DNA of 16,556 nucleotides from Nitrospirota bacterium (lineage in GTDB: Bacteria; Nitrospirota; Nitrospiria; Nitrospirales; UBA8639): assembly GCA_020348185.1 (NCBI GenBank), contig CP070743.1:2261156-2277711 (forward strand), in the 5' to 3' direction. A program made the position numbers and the translations under genes. Below, one piece after another: positions 1-7,672 of the stretch (position 1 is its first letter; each line of letters opens with the position of its first letter). The notes beneath the pieces were generated by a model, which saw only the letters and a list, made by a program, of their open reading frames with translations, searched no databases and was not told the origin of the DNA.

Positions 1-1121
1 CTCTCAATCAGGCTATCGGCCGAGCTAAGGTGGTGATACTTACAGGTGGTTTAGGCTCTACCGTGGATGATTGTACAAGAGAGGTGGTTGCTACCGTTAC
101 CGGTCGACCGCTTCGACGGAGAAAAACAGCTGTTGCCCTTTTAAGGTCGCGATATGCTTCTTATGGTAGGGAGCTCACATCGAGTCTGATGAGACAAGCG
201 AACATCCCGTTAGGGGCGAAAATGTTAGAAAATCCTGTTGGTTCCGCTTTAGGGTTTTTAGTTCAATATCAGCGCGGTCTCATCATTGCCTTACCAGGGG
301 TCTCTCATGAAGCTAAGGCCATGTTTGACCAACAAGTAGCCCCAAAGGTTGATAAATACTTTACGCCATCCCATGTGTTGAATCGGCAAGTCTTTCAAAC
401 GTTTGGTCTGACAGAATCTCAAATTGATGATCGGCTCAAAGCCGCTATGAAAGCTTTCCCAACCATGACATTCGGTCTTTTGACTTCACCGCTTGGTGTA
501 ACCGTGACGGTGAGTACATGGTCTCCCTTACCGTTAGGACGACAGCGAAAAACAGGAAACCAGGTCTCCTCTCAATTTGAAAACGCCGTGGTTCATGTCC
601 GCAGTTGCCTGGGGGAATGGGTGTATGGGGAAGGATATCGAAGCATGGAAGAAGTCGTTGGACAGCATTTACTCGCGAAGGATTTGACGTTGGCAGTCGC
701 GGAATCCTGCACAGGTGGGTTAATAGGACATCGATTGACCCAAGTCTCCGGAAGCTCGAGTTATTTAGACCGAGTCTTGGTGTGTTATAGCAACCAGGCC
801 AAACAGGAATTATTGAGTGTTCCCAAACACTTATTCCGTCGTTTTGGGGCTGTGAGTTCCTTAGTGGCCAGAGCCATGGCTCGCGGAGTCAGAAGAATCA
901 GCAAGACAAGTTTGGGCCTTAGCATCACCGGCATTGCTGGTCCGGGTGGAGGTTCAAAACAAAAGCCTGTTGGTTTGGTTTTTATCGGCATTGACGGACC
1001 AAGTGGGACGAGGGTTCGACAATTTCATTTTCAGGGTGATCGCCAATCCATTAAAATGCGAGCCTCTCAAGCGGCCTTGGATATTCTTCGACAATACCTT
1101 CTTCACCAGAAGTGGAAATAA
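1..1121 (+). CDS. cinA: CinA-family protein (COG1058 domain + nicotinamide-nucleotide amidohydrolase domain), 5' partial
   Basis: The frame is open to the window edge (first full codon at 3), so the N-terminus is missing; the GTG at 30 lies inside the conserved domain and is not the start. The remaining N-terminal part is the MoaB/MogA-like COG1058 domain (ILTGGLGSTVDD, NPVGSALGF, ALPGVSHEAKAMF). The last ~150 residues are the PncC-type domain, with AESCTGG, a YSNQAK segment, FGAVS and GIAGPGGGS..KPVGLV. In the family this domain deamidates NMN to nicotinate mononucleotide for NAD salvage, and the N-terminal domain has been linked to ADP-ribose hydrolysis. Family members usually have P in GGLGPT and ALPGVP; here both are S, which may weaken the N-terminal activity. 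thpR starts four bases after the stop, so the two are probably co-transcribed, and the cinA-thpR-recA order is widespread. Identity is firm; activity of the N-terminal domain is open. Confidence 0.93.
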   Translation, partial: LNQAIGRAKVVILTGGLGSTVDDCTREVVATVTGRPLRRRKTAVALLRSRYASYGRELTSSLMRQANIPLGAKMLENPVGSALGFLVQYQRGLIIALPGVSHEAKAMFDQQVAPKVDKYFTPSHVLNRQVFQTFGLTESQIDDRLKAAMKAFPTMTFGLLTSPLGVTVTVSTWSPLPLGRQRKTGNQVSSQFENAVVHVRSCLGEWVYGEGYRSMEEVVGQHLLAKDLTLAVAESCTGGLIGHRLTQVSGSSSYLDRVLVCYSNQAKQELLSVPKHLFRRFGAVSSLVARAMARGVRRISKTSLGLSITGIAGPGGGSKQKPVGLVFIGIDGPSGTRVRQFHFQGDRQSIKMRASQAALDILRQYLLHQKWK

Positions 1122-1125
1122 TTTC

Positions 1126-1698
1126 ATGATCCGGGTGTTTTGGGCTATCGAACTCAACCAGGAAGTCCGATCCGCGTTACGGGAATTTCAAGATTGCGTT
1201 CGAAATCATTTACCTTCCATTGGTTGGATCAGACCTGAATCATTGCATTTGACAGTCAAGTTTTTGGGGGAGGTTGACGAAGAGCAACTAGCTTTCATTC
1301 AGCAGGCTGTTGAACATGGCATAAAAGACTGCTCCCCGTTTTCCCTCCAAGTTGAAAGCGTCGGAGGCTTTCCCAATATGAATCAGCCACGAGTGTTATG
1401 GGCAGGTGTTTCCGGGCAGGTAGCTGACTTGCAGAGACTGGTTTCCCATGTAGAAGAAGCTCTCATTCCCCTGGGATTTCCCTCCGAATCTAAGGGTTTT
1501 CGCGGCCATCTGACATTGGCTCGCATTAAACAGGGGTCCCGGGAAGTTGGAAGGGCCCTTGCGAGATCACAAACCCTAGATCCACACACGTACTTTGGGA
1601 TGCTCCAGGTTCATCAACTTTGTCTGTTTCGCAGCGAACTGAAGCCGACCGGAGCCGTCTATCACCGGCTGGCAGAAATCCAATTAATGGAAAATTGA
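1126..1698 (+). CDS. thpR: RNA 2',3'-cyclic phosphodiesterase (2'-5' RNA ligase family)
   Basis: A 190-residue protein of the 2H phosphoesterase superfamily, at the usual size for ThpR/LigT. Both signature motifs are present: HLTVK (H41, T43) and HLTLA (H128, T130), which form the two-histidine active site. Family members open 2',3'-cyclic phosphates on RNA and can reversibly join 2'-5' RNA ends; the in vivo role is unclear. The ATG at 1126 was chosen because MIRVFWAIEL matches the normal N-terminus of the family, and a longer frame reaching back to 934 would run through the end of cinA. An AGTGGA stretch lies about ten bases upstream as a weak ribosome binding site. It sits between cinA and recA, as in many bacteria, four bases behind cinA. 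Confidence 0.92.
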   Translation: MIRVFWAIELNQEVRSALREFQDCVRNHLPSIGWIRPESLHLTVKFLGEVDEEQLAFIQQAVEHGIKDCSPFSLQVESVGGFPNMNQPRVLWAGVSGQVADLQRLVSHVEEALIPLGFPSESKGFRGHLTLARIKQGSREVGRALARSQTLDPHTYFGMLQVHQLCLFRSELKPTGAVYHRLAEIQLMEN

Positions 1699-1719
1699 AG
1701 AAAGGGGCAGAAAGTAGCC

Positions 1720-1736
1720 GCGCCATCTCATGGCGC
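1720..1736 (+). repeat. Hairpin GCGCCAT-CTC-ATGGCGC after thpR
   Basis: A perfect seven-base stem with a three-base loop, 21 bases after the thpR stop. No U-run follows, so it is not a classical intrinsic terminator; it could protect the 3' end of the mRNA. Its core CATCTCATG recurs in inverted orientation in the hairpin at 1787-1803. Confidence 0.5.
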
Positions 1737-1786
1737 CTCTTCGGGACACCAAATGACGCCCCTCCAAAACCTTTCATCGTTCGAGG

Positions 1787-1803
1787 GCAGCATGAGATGC
1801 TGC
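1787..1803 (+). repeat. Hairpin GCAGCAT-GAG-ATGCTGC upstream of recA
   Basis: A perfect seven-base stem with a three-base loop, 50 bases after the hairpin at 1720-1736. On the minus strand its centre reads CATCTCATG, identical to the centre of the first hairpin, so the two form an inverted pair. No T-run adjoins it. Confidence 0.5.
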
Positions 1804-1809
1804 AGCTAC

Positions 1810-1826
1810 AACCCGAAACCCGAAAC
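1810..1826. repeat. Intergenic 17-mer AACCCGAAACCCGAAAC, copy 1
   Basis: Identical over 17 bases to 11498-11514, and 13 bases (CGAAACCCGAAAC) recur inverted at 3011-3023 on the other side of recA. All three copies lie between genes. The unit is itself a partial tandem of CCGAAAC. Function unknown. Confidence 0.6.
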
Positions 1827-1838
1827 TATCTTCATATA

Positions 1839-1867
1839 TTTACCTCCCAACAGCGGTTCGGTATGAT
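1839..1867 (+). promoter_or_regulatory. Candidate sigma-70 promoter of recA
   Basis: TTTACC at 1839-1844 (four of six matches to TTGACA), a 17-base spacer, and TATGAT at 1862-1867 (five of six matches to TATAAT). It lies 47 bases before the chosen recA start. No LexA site of the CTG-N10-CAG or GAAC-N4-GTTC type is evident, so SOS control cannot be claimed from the sequence. Confidence 0.45.
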
Positions 1868-1914
1868 AGGATTTGTGGCAAAAATGTTTTAAAAAATTCA
1901 ACCAAGGAATAATG

Positions 1915-2991
1915 ATGAGTGATCGTACAACAGAAAAAGATGGAAGAAAGCAAGCGCTGGATCTGGCCTTGACCCAAATTGAAAAACAGTTTGGGAAAGG
2001 GGCCATTATGAAGCTCGGCGGAGTGGAGGTTCCTACGGATATTCCCGTGATTCCTACGGGATCCCTGGGGTTAGATTTGGCTTTGGGTATCGGGGGCATG
2101 CCCCGCGGAAGAGTTGTGGAGGTCTATGGGCCGGAATCTTCGGGCAAAACCACTCTTTGTCTTCATATGATTGCAGAGGCCCAGAAGGGAGGAGGGGCGG
2201 CCGGCTTTATTGATGCCGAACATGCCCTGGACACGGGATATGCCAAGAAGTTGGGCGTTCAAACCGACGACTTGCTCGTTGCACAACCTGATACCGGCGA
2301 GCAGGCGTTGGAAATTGCCGAAACCTTGGTACGAAGTGGCGCGCTTGATATCATTGTCATTGATTCCGTTGCAGCGCTGGTTCCCCGGGCCGAAATCGAG
2401 GGAGAAATGGGGGATTCGCATATGGGTCTTCAGGCCCGGCTCATGTCTCAGGCCCTTCGGAAGCTCACCGGGGCTATTTCCAAGTCACATGCAACGGTCA
2501 TTTTCATCAACCAAATTCGAATGAAAATTGGCGTCATGTTTGGGAATCCTGAAACGACTACTGGAGGAAATGCCTTAAAGTTTTACTCCTCGGTGCGGTT
2601 GGAGATTAGGCGCACCGAATCGATTAAGGAAGGGCAGGATGTCATAGGTAGCCGGGTCCGGGTGAAGGTGGTCAAAAACAAGACCGCTCCTCCCTTTAAG
2701 CAGGCTGAGTTCGATATCATGTTTGCTGAAGGTATATCCAAAGTTGGCGAATTGGTTGATTTAGGTGTGGATCGAAAAATTGTTGAGAAGGCTGGCGCTT
2801 GGTACTCCTATAAAAATGAACGGCTAGGGCAGGGGCGGGAAGCTGTGAAAGGTTTTCTGAAATCTAATCCGGACATTGCCGATGAGATTGAAAACCGGAT
2901 CCGTGAAGCGGCCGGCCTGCATCGTCCAGGGAAAGAAAAGGCTAACGAACCGCAGGCAGGGCCAAAAAATCCTGTAGGGCGAAGGAGTTAA
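1915..2991 (+). CDS. recA: Recombinase RecA
   Basis: A 358-residue RecA at the usual length. It coats single-stranded DNA as an ATP-dependent filament, drives homologous pairing and strand exchange, and in most bacteria stimulates LexA cleavage. Visible landmarks: FGKGAIMKLG near the N-terminus, Walker A GPESSGKTT (residues 72-80), the GFIDAEHALD block, Walker B IIVIDSVAAL, the L1/L2 DNA-binding region with MGLQARLMSQ and NQIRMKIGVMFGNPETTTGGNALKFY, and a charged C-terminal tail. Two ATGs stand in a row (1912, 1915). An AAGGA at 1904-1908 is three bases from the first and six from the second, which favours 1915. A TTG-initiated extension to 1873 has no family support. No recX follows; alaS comes next after a 185-base gap. 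Confidence 0.98.
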   Translation: MSDRTTEKDGRKQALDLALTQIEKQFGKGAIMKLGGVEVPTDIPVIPTGSLGLDLALGIGGMPRGRVVEVYGPESSGKTTLCLHMIAEAQKGGGAAGFIDAEHALDTGYAKKLGVQTDDLLVAQPDTGEQALEIAETLVRSGALDIIVIDSVAALVPRAEIEGEMGDSHMGLQARLMSQALRKLTGAISKSHATVIFINQIRMKIGVMFGNPETTTGGNALKFYSSVRLEIRRTESIKEGQDVIGSRVRVKVVKNKTAPPFKQAEFDIMFAEGISKVGELVDLGVDRKIVEKAGAWYSYKNERLGQGREAVKGFLKSNPDIADEIENRIREAAGLHRPGKEKANEPQAGPKNPVGRRS

Positions 2992-3010
2992 AAACGGTTC
3001 CGAGTTTCAA

Positions 3011-3023
3011 GTTTCGGGTTTCG
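3011..3023. repeat. Inverted partial copy (13 bases) of the AACCCGAAACCCGAAAC repeat
   Basis: GTTTCGGGTTTCG is the exact reverse complement of the last 13 bases of the 17-mer at 1810-1826, so recA is flanked by inverted copies. The surrounding spacer 2992-3176 is A/T-rich, has no gene and no clear terminator, and also holds an 8-base inverted repeat GGTCGAAG (3034-3041) / CTTCGACC (3120-3127). Confidence 0.5.
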
Positions 3024-3176
3024 AAATTTTTAAGGTCGAAGCGGTGGAAAAGGAGAAAAAGTCTAATAAGTACAATTGTCTAAAAAAAGAAATCGTTTCA
3101 ATTTATGACCTCTTCGACTCTTCGACCATTTTGACCCTTTTAACTCTTAAACTCTAGACCCCAGATCGCTATCACG

Positions 3177-5837
3177 ATGCAATCCAAAGAACTTCGGCAA
3201 TCCTTTTTAGATTATTTCACCAACAACGGGCATACCTCCGTTCCTAGTGCGCCTCTCATTCCTCAAGCAGACCCGACTCTCCTTTTTACTAACGCCGGGA
3301 TGAATCAGTTTAAGCGAGTGTTTCTGGGAGAGGAAACTCGTCCCTATACCCGGGCGGTCACGATTCAAAAATGTATGCGTGCCGGCGGGAAGCATAATGA
3401 TTTGGAAAATGTTGGCTACACCAGCCGGCATCACACATTTTTTGAAATGCTGGGCAATTTTTCATTTGGAGACTACTTCAAGGAAGAGGCCATTGTTTTT
3501 GGCTGGGAATATTTGACTCAAGTCGTGAATCTCCCGGCTGATCGTTTATGGGTCACGGTCTATCGAGAGGATGATGAAGCGTATGACTTGTGGCAACGGC
3601 GAGTCGGTGTGCCAATCGCGAGGATCGTTCGTCTTGGTGAAAAGGATAATTTTTGGCAGATGGGCGATACGGGTCCCTGTGGACCCTGTTCGGAAATTCA
3701 TCTGGATCAAGGTGAAGCCCTGAGCTGTGGGAAACCCACGTGCGGGGTGGGATGCGACTGTGATCGGTACCTTGAAATTTGGAACCTGGTGTTTATGCAG
3801 TATGATCGTGATAGGTCCGGCATGTTGCATGACCTTCCCAGGCCCAGCATTGATACGGGGATGGGTCTCGAGCGCTTAGCCGCGGTGGCTCAAGGAGTCA
3901 CCTCAAATTATGACAGCGATTTATTTCAACCTATTTTGCAGGCCATTGGAGAAAGGACGGGGCATCATTATGGGAGTGCCCAGGGGGAGGATCGTTCGAT
4001 GCGGGTCATCTCCGATCATCTCCGGGCCGTTGCTTTTTTAATTGCAGATGGAATTTTGCCTTCAAATGAAGGTCGTGGGTATGTTCTTCGTCGCATCTTG
4101 CGACGTGCCTCCCGTTACGGACGGTTATTGGGGGTCTCAAAGCCCTTCTTGCACGATCTGGTTGATATTGTGGTTCAACAGATGGGACCGGTATATCCTG
4201 AGTTACCACAGGCTGCCTCCGTGATTTCCGAAATTGTGCAAGGAGAGGAGGAGCGGTTTATTGGGACCTTAGATCAGGGCCTTCCCCTGCTTGACTCTTT
4301 GATCAGTGAGGCTAAGGCGCAAGGGAAATTCCTTCTTTCAGGGGAATCGGTTTTTAAACTATACGACACGTATGGATTTCCCTTGGACCTTGTGGAAGAA
4401 GCCGCTCTAGAAGAAGGGCTCAGTTTGGACCATGAAGGTTACCAGGAGGCCCTGGAAGATCAGCGGGAGCGAGCCCGGAAGTCGGCAACCTTTTCTGTTG
4501 CCACAACCAAACCCTATATTTCCGAGCTCAACAAGGTGGTTCAACCGACTCAGTTTGTCGGATACGACCGATGTACGGCAGAAGGCGTAGTCCAAGCCAT
4601 TTTGAAGGATGAACGAACCGTGAAAGAAGCTGTGCAAGGTGACGAAATCGAGTTGGTCTTAGACAAGACTCCATTTTACCCTGAAGGCGGAGGACAAGTC
4701 GGTGATCAGGGAATCATCATCGGACCGGCATGTCGAGTTCAGATTCGCGATACTACTAAAGTTGGAGTCGAGGTGTATTTGCATAAGGGTGTCGTCCTCG
4801 AGGGTCAATTACAAGTTGGTGATCCTGTGAATTCGAATGTCAATCGGTCCACACGGCAAGATGCTGCCCGGAATCATACGGCCACTCACCTTGTCCATGC
4901 CGCTTTGCGGGATTTGTTAGGTCCCCATGTCAAACAATATGGGTCACTGGTGGCGCCGAATCGTTTGCGATTTGATTTCGCGCATTTTAAACCGCTGTCC
5001 TCCCGCGATGTCGATTCTATCGAGTCCCTGGTCAATGAGCAGATTCAAATCAACACGGCCGTGCAAACCCAAGTCATGAACCAGGATGAGGCGATTAGAA
5101 ACGGGGCGTTGGCCTTTTTTGGCGATAAATATGGAGACCAGGTCCGGGTGGTGGGAATCGGGTCCTTTAGTAAGGAATTATGTGGTGGGACTCATTGTGC
5201 CCATACCGGGGAAGTCGGTGAGTTTCGCATCGTGTCTGAAGGGGGGGTTGCGGCCGGCGTCCGACGGATTGAGGCGCTTACAGGAATGCGCTCCTTGAGC
5301 CATGCTCAACATGCTGATGCGAATATCCGGGAACTGGCGGCTTTGTTAAAAACCAGTCCAGGCGAGGTGGTCAGTAAGACGAAAAAGATGCTTTCACTCA
5401 TGAAAGAAAACGAACGGGAACTCGAACGCCTCAAGCTCAAGGTCCTGGAACAGGAGAAAGGCGAAGCCTTGGTGGACACCCGAGAGATCCAGGGGGTGCA
5501 CGTTCAGGTACACCGAACGGATGGACTCTCCATGCAGGAATTGCGGGCCTTATCGGATAAGGTTCGAAACACCCTGTCGAGTGGGGTGCTCGTTTTGGCC
5601 TCGGTGAAGGAAGAGAAAGTTTCACTCCTGGTCATCGTGACGAAAGACCTCATTTCTCGAATTAAGGCAGGAGATCTTGCCAAATACATGGCAGAGGAAG
5701 TTGGGGGTTCAGGAGGAGGGCGGCCTGAGATGGCTCAGGCCGGAGGTAGCCAACCAGAAAAGTTAGAGAGCGCCGTTCGAAAGGCCTTTGAATTCGTCGA
5801 ACAAAAGTTGGGTCGTGGGAGAGACCCGAGCCAATAA
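3177..5837 (+). CDS. alaS: Alanine--tRNA ligase
   Basis: An 886-residue cytosolic class II aminoacyl-tRNA synthetase that charges tRNA-Ala and edits mis-charged Ser/Gly. The domain order is complete: a catalytic core with HHTFFEMLGNFSFGDYFK, a Cys-rich loop (CGKPTCGVGCDCD) leading into YLEIWNLVFMQY, the helical tRNA-binding part, and the editing domain with zinc ligands HTATH (H567, H571) and CGGTH (C669, H673), matching the spacing in E. coli AlaRS. The C-Ala domain ends in GGSGGGRPEMAQAGG and a final helix. The start is set by the family N-terminus (LRQSFLDYF..NGHT..PSAPL); no purine-rich ribosome binding site is visible directly upstream, which is unusual for so highly expressed a gene. 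recA lies upstream without the common recX; mltG follows after 114 bases with nothing recognisable in the gap. Confidence 0.98.
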   Translation: MQSKELRQSFLDYFTNNGHTSVPSAPLIPQADPTLLFTNAGMNQFKRVFLGEETRPYTRAVTIQKCMRAGGKHNDLENVGYTSRHHTFFEMLGNFSFGDYFKEEAIVFGWEYLTQVVNLPADRLWVTVYREDDEAYDLWQRRVGVPIARIVRLGEKDNFWQMGDTGPCGPCSEIHLDQGEALSCGKPTCGVGCDCDRYLEIWNLVFMQYDRDRSGMLHDLPRPSIDTGMGLERLAAVAQGVTSNYDSDLFQPILQAIGERTGHHYGSAQGEDRSMRVISDHLRAVAFLIADGILPSNEGRGYVLRRILRRASRYGRLLGVSKPFLHDLVDIVVQQMGPVYPELPQAASVISEIVQGEEERFIGTLDQGLPLLDSLISEAKAQGKFLLSGESVFKLYDTYGFPLDLVEEAALEEGLSLDHEGYQEALEDQRERARKSATFSVATTKPYISELNKVVQPTQFVGYDRCTAEGVVQAILKDERTVKEAVQGDEIELVLDKTPFYPEGGGQVGDQGIIIGPACRVQIRDTTKVGVEVYLHKGVVLEGQLQVGDPVNSNVNRSTRQDAARNHTATHLVHAALRDLLGPHVKQYGSLVAPNRLRFDFAHFKPLSSRDVDSIESLVNEQIQINTAVQTQVMNQDEAIRNGALAFFGDKYGDQVRVVGIGSFSKELCGGTHCAHTGEVGEFRIVSEGGVAAGVRRIEALTGMRSLSHAQHADANIRELAALLKTSPGEVVSKTKKMLSLMKENERELERLKLKVLEQEKGEALVDTREIQGVHVQVHRTDGLSMQELRALSDKVRNTLSSGVLVLASVKEEKVSLLVIVTKDLISRIKAGDLAKYMAEEVGGSGGGRPEMAQAGGSQPEKLESAVRKAFEFVEQKLGRGRDPSQ

Positions 5838-5951
5838 AATTCATTCAATTAGTCCATCTTGCAACCCTTCTAAATTACCGTCCAAGGGAGTTCACATCCT
5901 GCAGGTGCCAGGCCGGATCTCCGTACAATCAAATAAGGTAGTCCAACGGCT

Positions 5952-6956
5952 ATGCGTCCAGAAATAAAGGTTTTTGCGAGTCTTCTTCTGGTAGCTGGTC
6001 TTGGTGGAATGACTTTTCAGCTTCTGAATCAACCCATTGGAGAATCTTCCCAAGCCCGAATCATTGAGATTCCTAAGGGGTTGTCGTTTCATCAGATTGC
6101 CGATCGCCTTCGGAGGGAAAACCTGATCGCTCATGAATGGTTCTTTAGTGGAATGGCTCGGTTGAAAGGTGAGGATAGAAAAATCATCCCGGGCGAATAC
6201 GAGTTGCATGCTGGGATGCGGCCTACGGAAATTTTGTCCAAGCTGGTTAAGGGTCGGATCTATTATCATACGGTCACGATTCCAGAAGGCTACACGATTG
6301 AGCAAATCGCCAATTTACTGGCAGCCAAAGAATTGACGGATCGGGCAGCCTTTCTTCGACTCACTCGAGATCCCAACCTGATCAAGAGCTTGAAGTTACA
6401 AGTTCCCTCGTTAGAGGGGTACTTATTTCCGGACACGTATTTTTTCTCACGCCCGACTTCTCCAGATGCGATTATCAACACCCTCGTTCGTCGTTTCTGG
6501 GAAGTGTTTTCCCCAGCACTTTTGGCTCGGACGAGGGACTTAGACATGACGGTCCAGGAAGTGTTGACCCTGGCCTCCGTCATCGAAAAAGAAACAGGTC
6601 TTTCCCAGGAACGACCTTTGGTTTCCGGAGTGTTTCATAATCGGTTGCGAAAAAACATTCCGCTTCAAAGTGATCCGACCGTGATTTATGCCTTGAAAGA
6701 TTTTGATGGCAATATCCGAAAAGAGGATTTGTTGGTGGAAAGTCCCTATAATACCTATTTGGTGGTGGGTCTTCCTCCCGGACCCATTGCCAATCCGGGT
6801 GAGGAAGCAATTCGTGCTGCCTTATTCCCCACTCCCACCGACTTCGTGTATTTTGTTTCCCGTAATGATGGCAGCCATGAATTTTCCTCCACACTTGCGG
6901 AACATAATCATGCGGTTGAAAAATATCAGCGGAGCCGAAAGAAACAAGCGTCCTAA
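5952..6956 (+). CDS. mltG: Endolytic peptidoglycan transglycosylase MltG (YceG-like)
   Basis: A 334-residue inner-membrane protein whose periplasmic domain cuts glycan strands during wall synthesis and is thought to end nascent chains. A single N-terminal membrane segment (FASLLLVAGLGGMTFQLL) is followed by a LysM-like region (IPKGLSFHQIADRLRRENLI, then IPEGYTIEQIANLLA) and the YceG catalytic domain. LASVIEKETG carries the family's catalytic glutamate at residue 212, close to E218 of the E. coli protein. Further family blocks are SGVFHNRL, LQSDPTVIYAL, SPYNTY, GLPPGPIANPG and FVYFVSRNDGSHEFSSTLAEHN. An AAGG lies about fourteen bases before the ATG. The next gene starts 11 bases after the stop, suggesting one transcript. 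In many bacteria ruvX sits between alaS and mltG; it is absent here. Confidence 0.96.
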   Translation: MRPEIKVFASLLLVAGLGGMTFQLLNQPIGESSQARIIEIPKGLSFHQIADRLRRENLIAHEWFFSGMARLKGEDRKIIPGEYELHAGMRPTEILSKLVKGRIYYHTVTIPEGYTIEQIANLLAAKELTDRAAFLRLTRDPNLIKSLKLQVPSLEGYLFPDTYFFSRPTSPDAIINTLVRRFWEVFSPALLARTRDLDMTVQEVLTLASVIEKETGLSQERPLVSGVFHNRLRKNIPLQSDPTVIYALKDFDGNIRKEDLLVESPYNTYLVVGLPPGPIANPGEEAIRAALFPTPTDFVYFVSRNDGSHEFSSTLAEHNHAVEKYQRSRKKQAS

Positions 6957-6967
6957 CGCCTCTTTCT

Positions 6968-7441
6968 ATGTCTGTCCTTGACACACTCGCCCGATTGAGG
7001 CTGACACTTCCCCCTCCCCCTACGCCCCTTGCCACGTATATACCGGCATGCCTGGCGGGTGACTTGTTATTTGTCAGTGGCGTGCTGCCTTTTCGTGATG
7101 GAAAGCTGAGCTTGACCGGGAAGCTTGGCCATAACCTCTCTGTTGAACAAGGATACGAAGCGGCACGTCAGGCACTACTGAATGGCTTGGCCATCATTCA
7201 GCAGGAATTAGGTTCCTTTGAACGCGTGAGAAAAATTGTTCGATTGACAGGGCATGTCGCGTCCACACCTGGATTTGTGGAGCAACCGGCCGTGATCAAC
7301 GGAGCCTCGGATTTATTGGTTGAGCTGTTTGAAGAACGAGGACGACATGCTCGTTTAGCCCTTGGTGCTGCCGAACTTCCTCTTCATGCTCCAATTGAGC
7401 TTGAATTGATTGTACAAGTCTACGAGTTGCCAGCGTCCTGA
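6968..7441 (+). CDS. RidA-family (YjgF/YER057c/UK114) protein
   Basis: A 157-residue protein, longer than the ~130 of classical RidA and with the features of the less studied YjgF-like branch: LPPPPTPLATYIPA at the N-terminus, LLFVSGVLPF, a GKLGHNLSVEQGYEAARQALLN stretch, VIRLTG-type strand (IVRLTGHVAS), QPAVINGASDLLVELF and GRHARLALGAAELP. Classical RidA hydrolyses reactive enamine/imine intermediates such as 2-aminoacrylate. The arginine needed there aligns with R129 in HARLALG, and the glutamate in IELELIV is also kept, but the substrate of this branch is not established. No clear ribosome binding site precedes the ATG, which lies 11 bases behind mltG, so translation may depend on coupling to that gene. 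The fold assignment is firm, the function open. Confidence 0.85.
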   Translation: MSVLDTLARLRLTLPPPPTPLATYIPACLAGDLLFVSGVLPFRDGKLSLTGKLGHNLSVEQGYEAARQALLNGLAIIQQELGSFERVRKIVRLTGHVASTPGFVEQPAVINGASDLLVELFEERGRHARLALGAAELPLHAPIELELIVQVYELPAS

Positions 7442-7479
7442 TGAGATGGTCAGGTATAATGCCTTTGCGTTGTTAAATT

Positions 7480-7585
7480 CGTCGTCCCTGCGGAGGCAGG
7501 GACCCAGCCAATGTTGCTTTGGTAGGGGCTTCCCTCTTCTCTTGATGACCGATGGTCTGGATTCCTGCTTTCGCAGGAATGACGG
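7480..7585. repeat. Inverted pair of REP-like palindromes (BIME-like)
   Basis: The left unit (7480-7507) has an eight-base stem GTCCCTGC (7484-7491) / GCAGGGAC (7496-7503) around GGAG. The right unit (7557-7585) has ATTCCTGC (7561-7568) / GCAGGAAT (7573-7580) around TTTC. The reverse complement of the left unit matches the right unit from the leading CTGG to the trailing GACG, so they are diverged copies in opposite orientation about 49 bases apart. This CTGGnTnCCTGC..GCAGG..GACG style is common among dispersed intergenic REP elements of bacteria. It fills most of the 7442-7672 gap, which otherwise shows nothing recognisable. Confidence 0.75.
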
Positions 7586-7672
7586 AGGCACTGGGAACAG
7601 ATAACGGTACGAAAAAGACAAAATCAGACTTGGCTGAGAAACTGGCTATGTAATGGATAGAGATTATTGATC

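Noticed and set aside
934..1125. Upstream extension of the thpR frame inside cinA
   Set aside because: It overlaps conserved cinA codons, and the family N-terminus begins at the ATG at 1126.
1873..1914. TTG-initiated N-terminal extension of RecA
   Set aside because: The extra residues are not part of the family N-terminus, there is no ribosome binding site for the TTG, and a good AAGGA precedes the ATG at 1915.
3034..3127. Inverted repeat GGTCGAAG / CTTCGACC as a recA terminator
   Set aside because: Only eight bases with a loop of nearly 80 and no U-run, too weak to call.
6580..7035. 151-codon minus-strand open frame opposite mltG
   Set aside because: It is the complement of well-conserved MltG codons, has no recognisable protein motif and spans the mltG end and RidA start; a shadow frame.
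7455..7460. Perfect TATAAT just after the RidA gene
   Set aside because: No -35 element at 16-18 bases (nearest TTGCCA is 22 bases away), and the downstream gene is more than 200 bases off beyond the REP pair.
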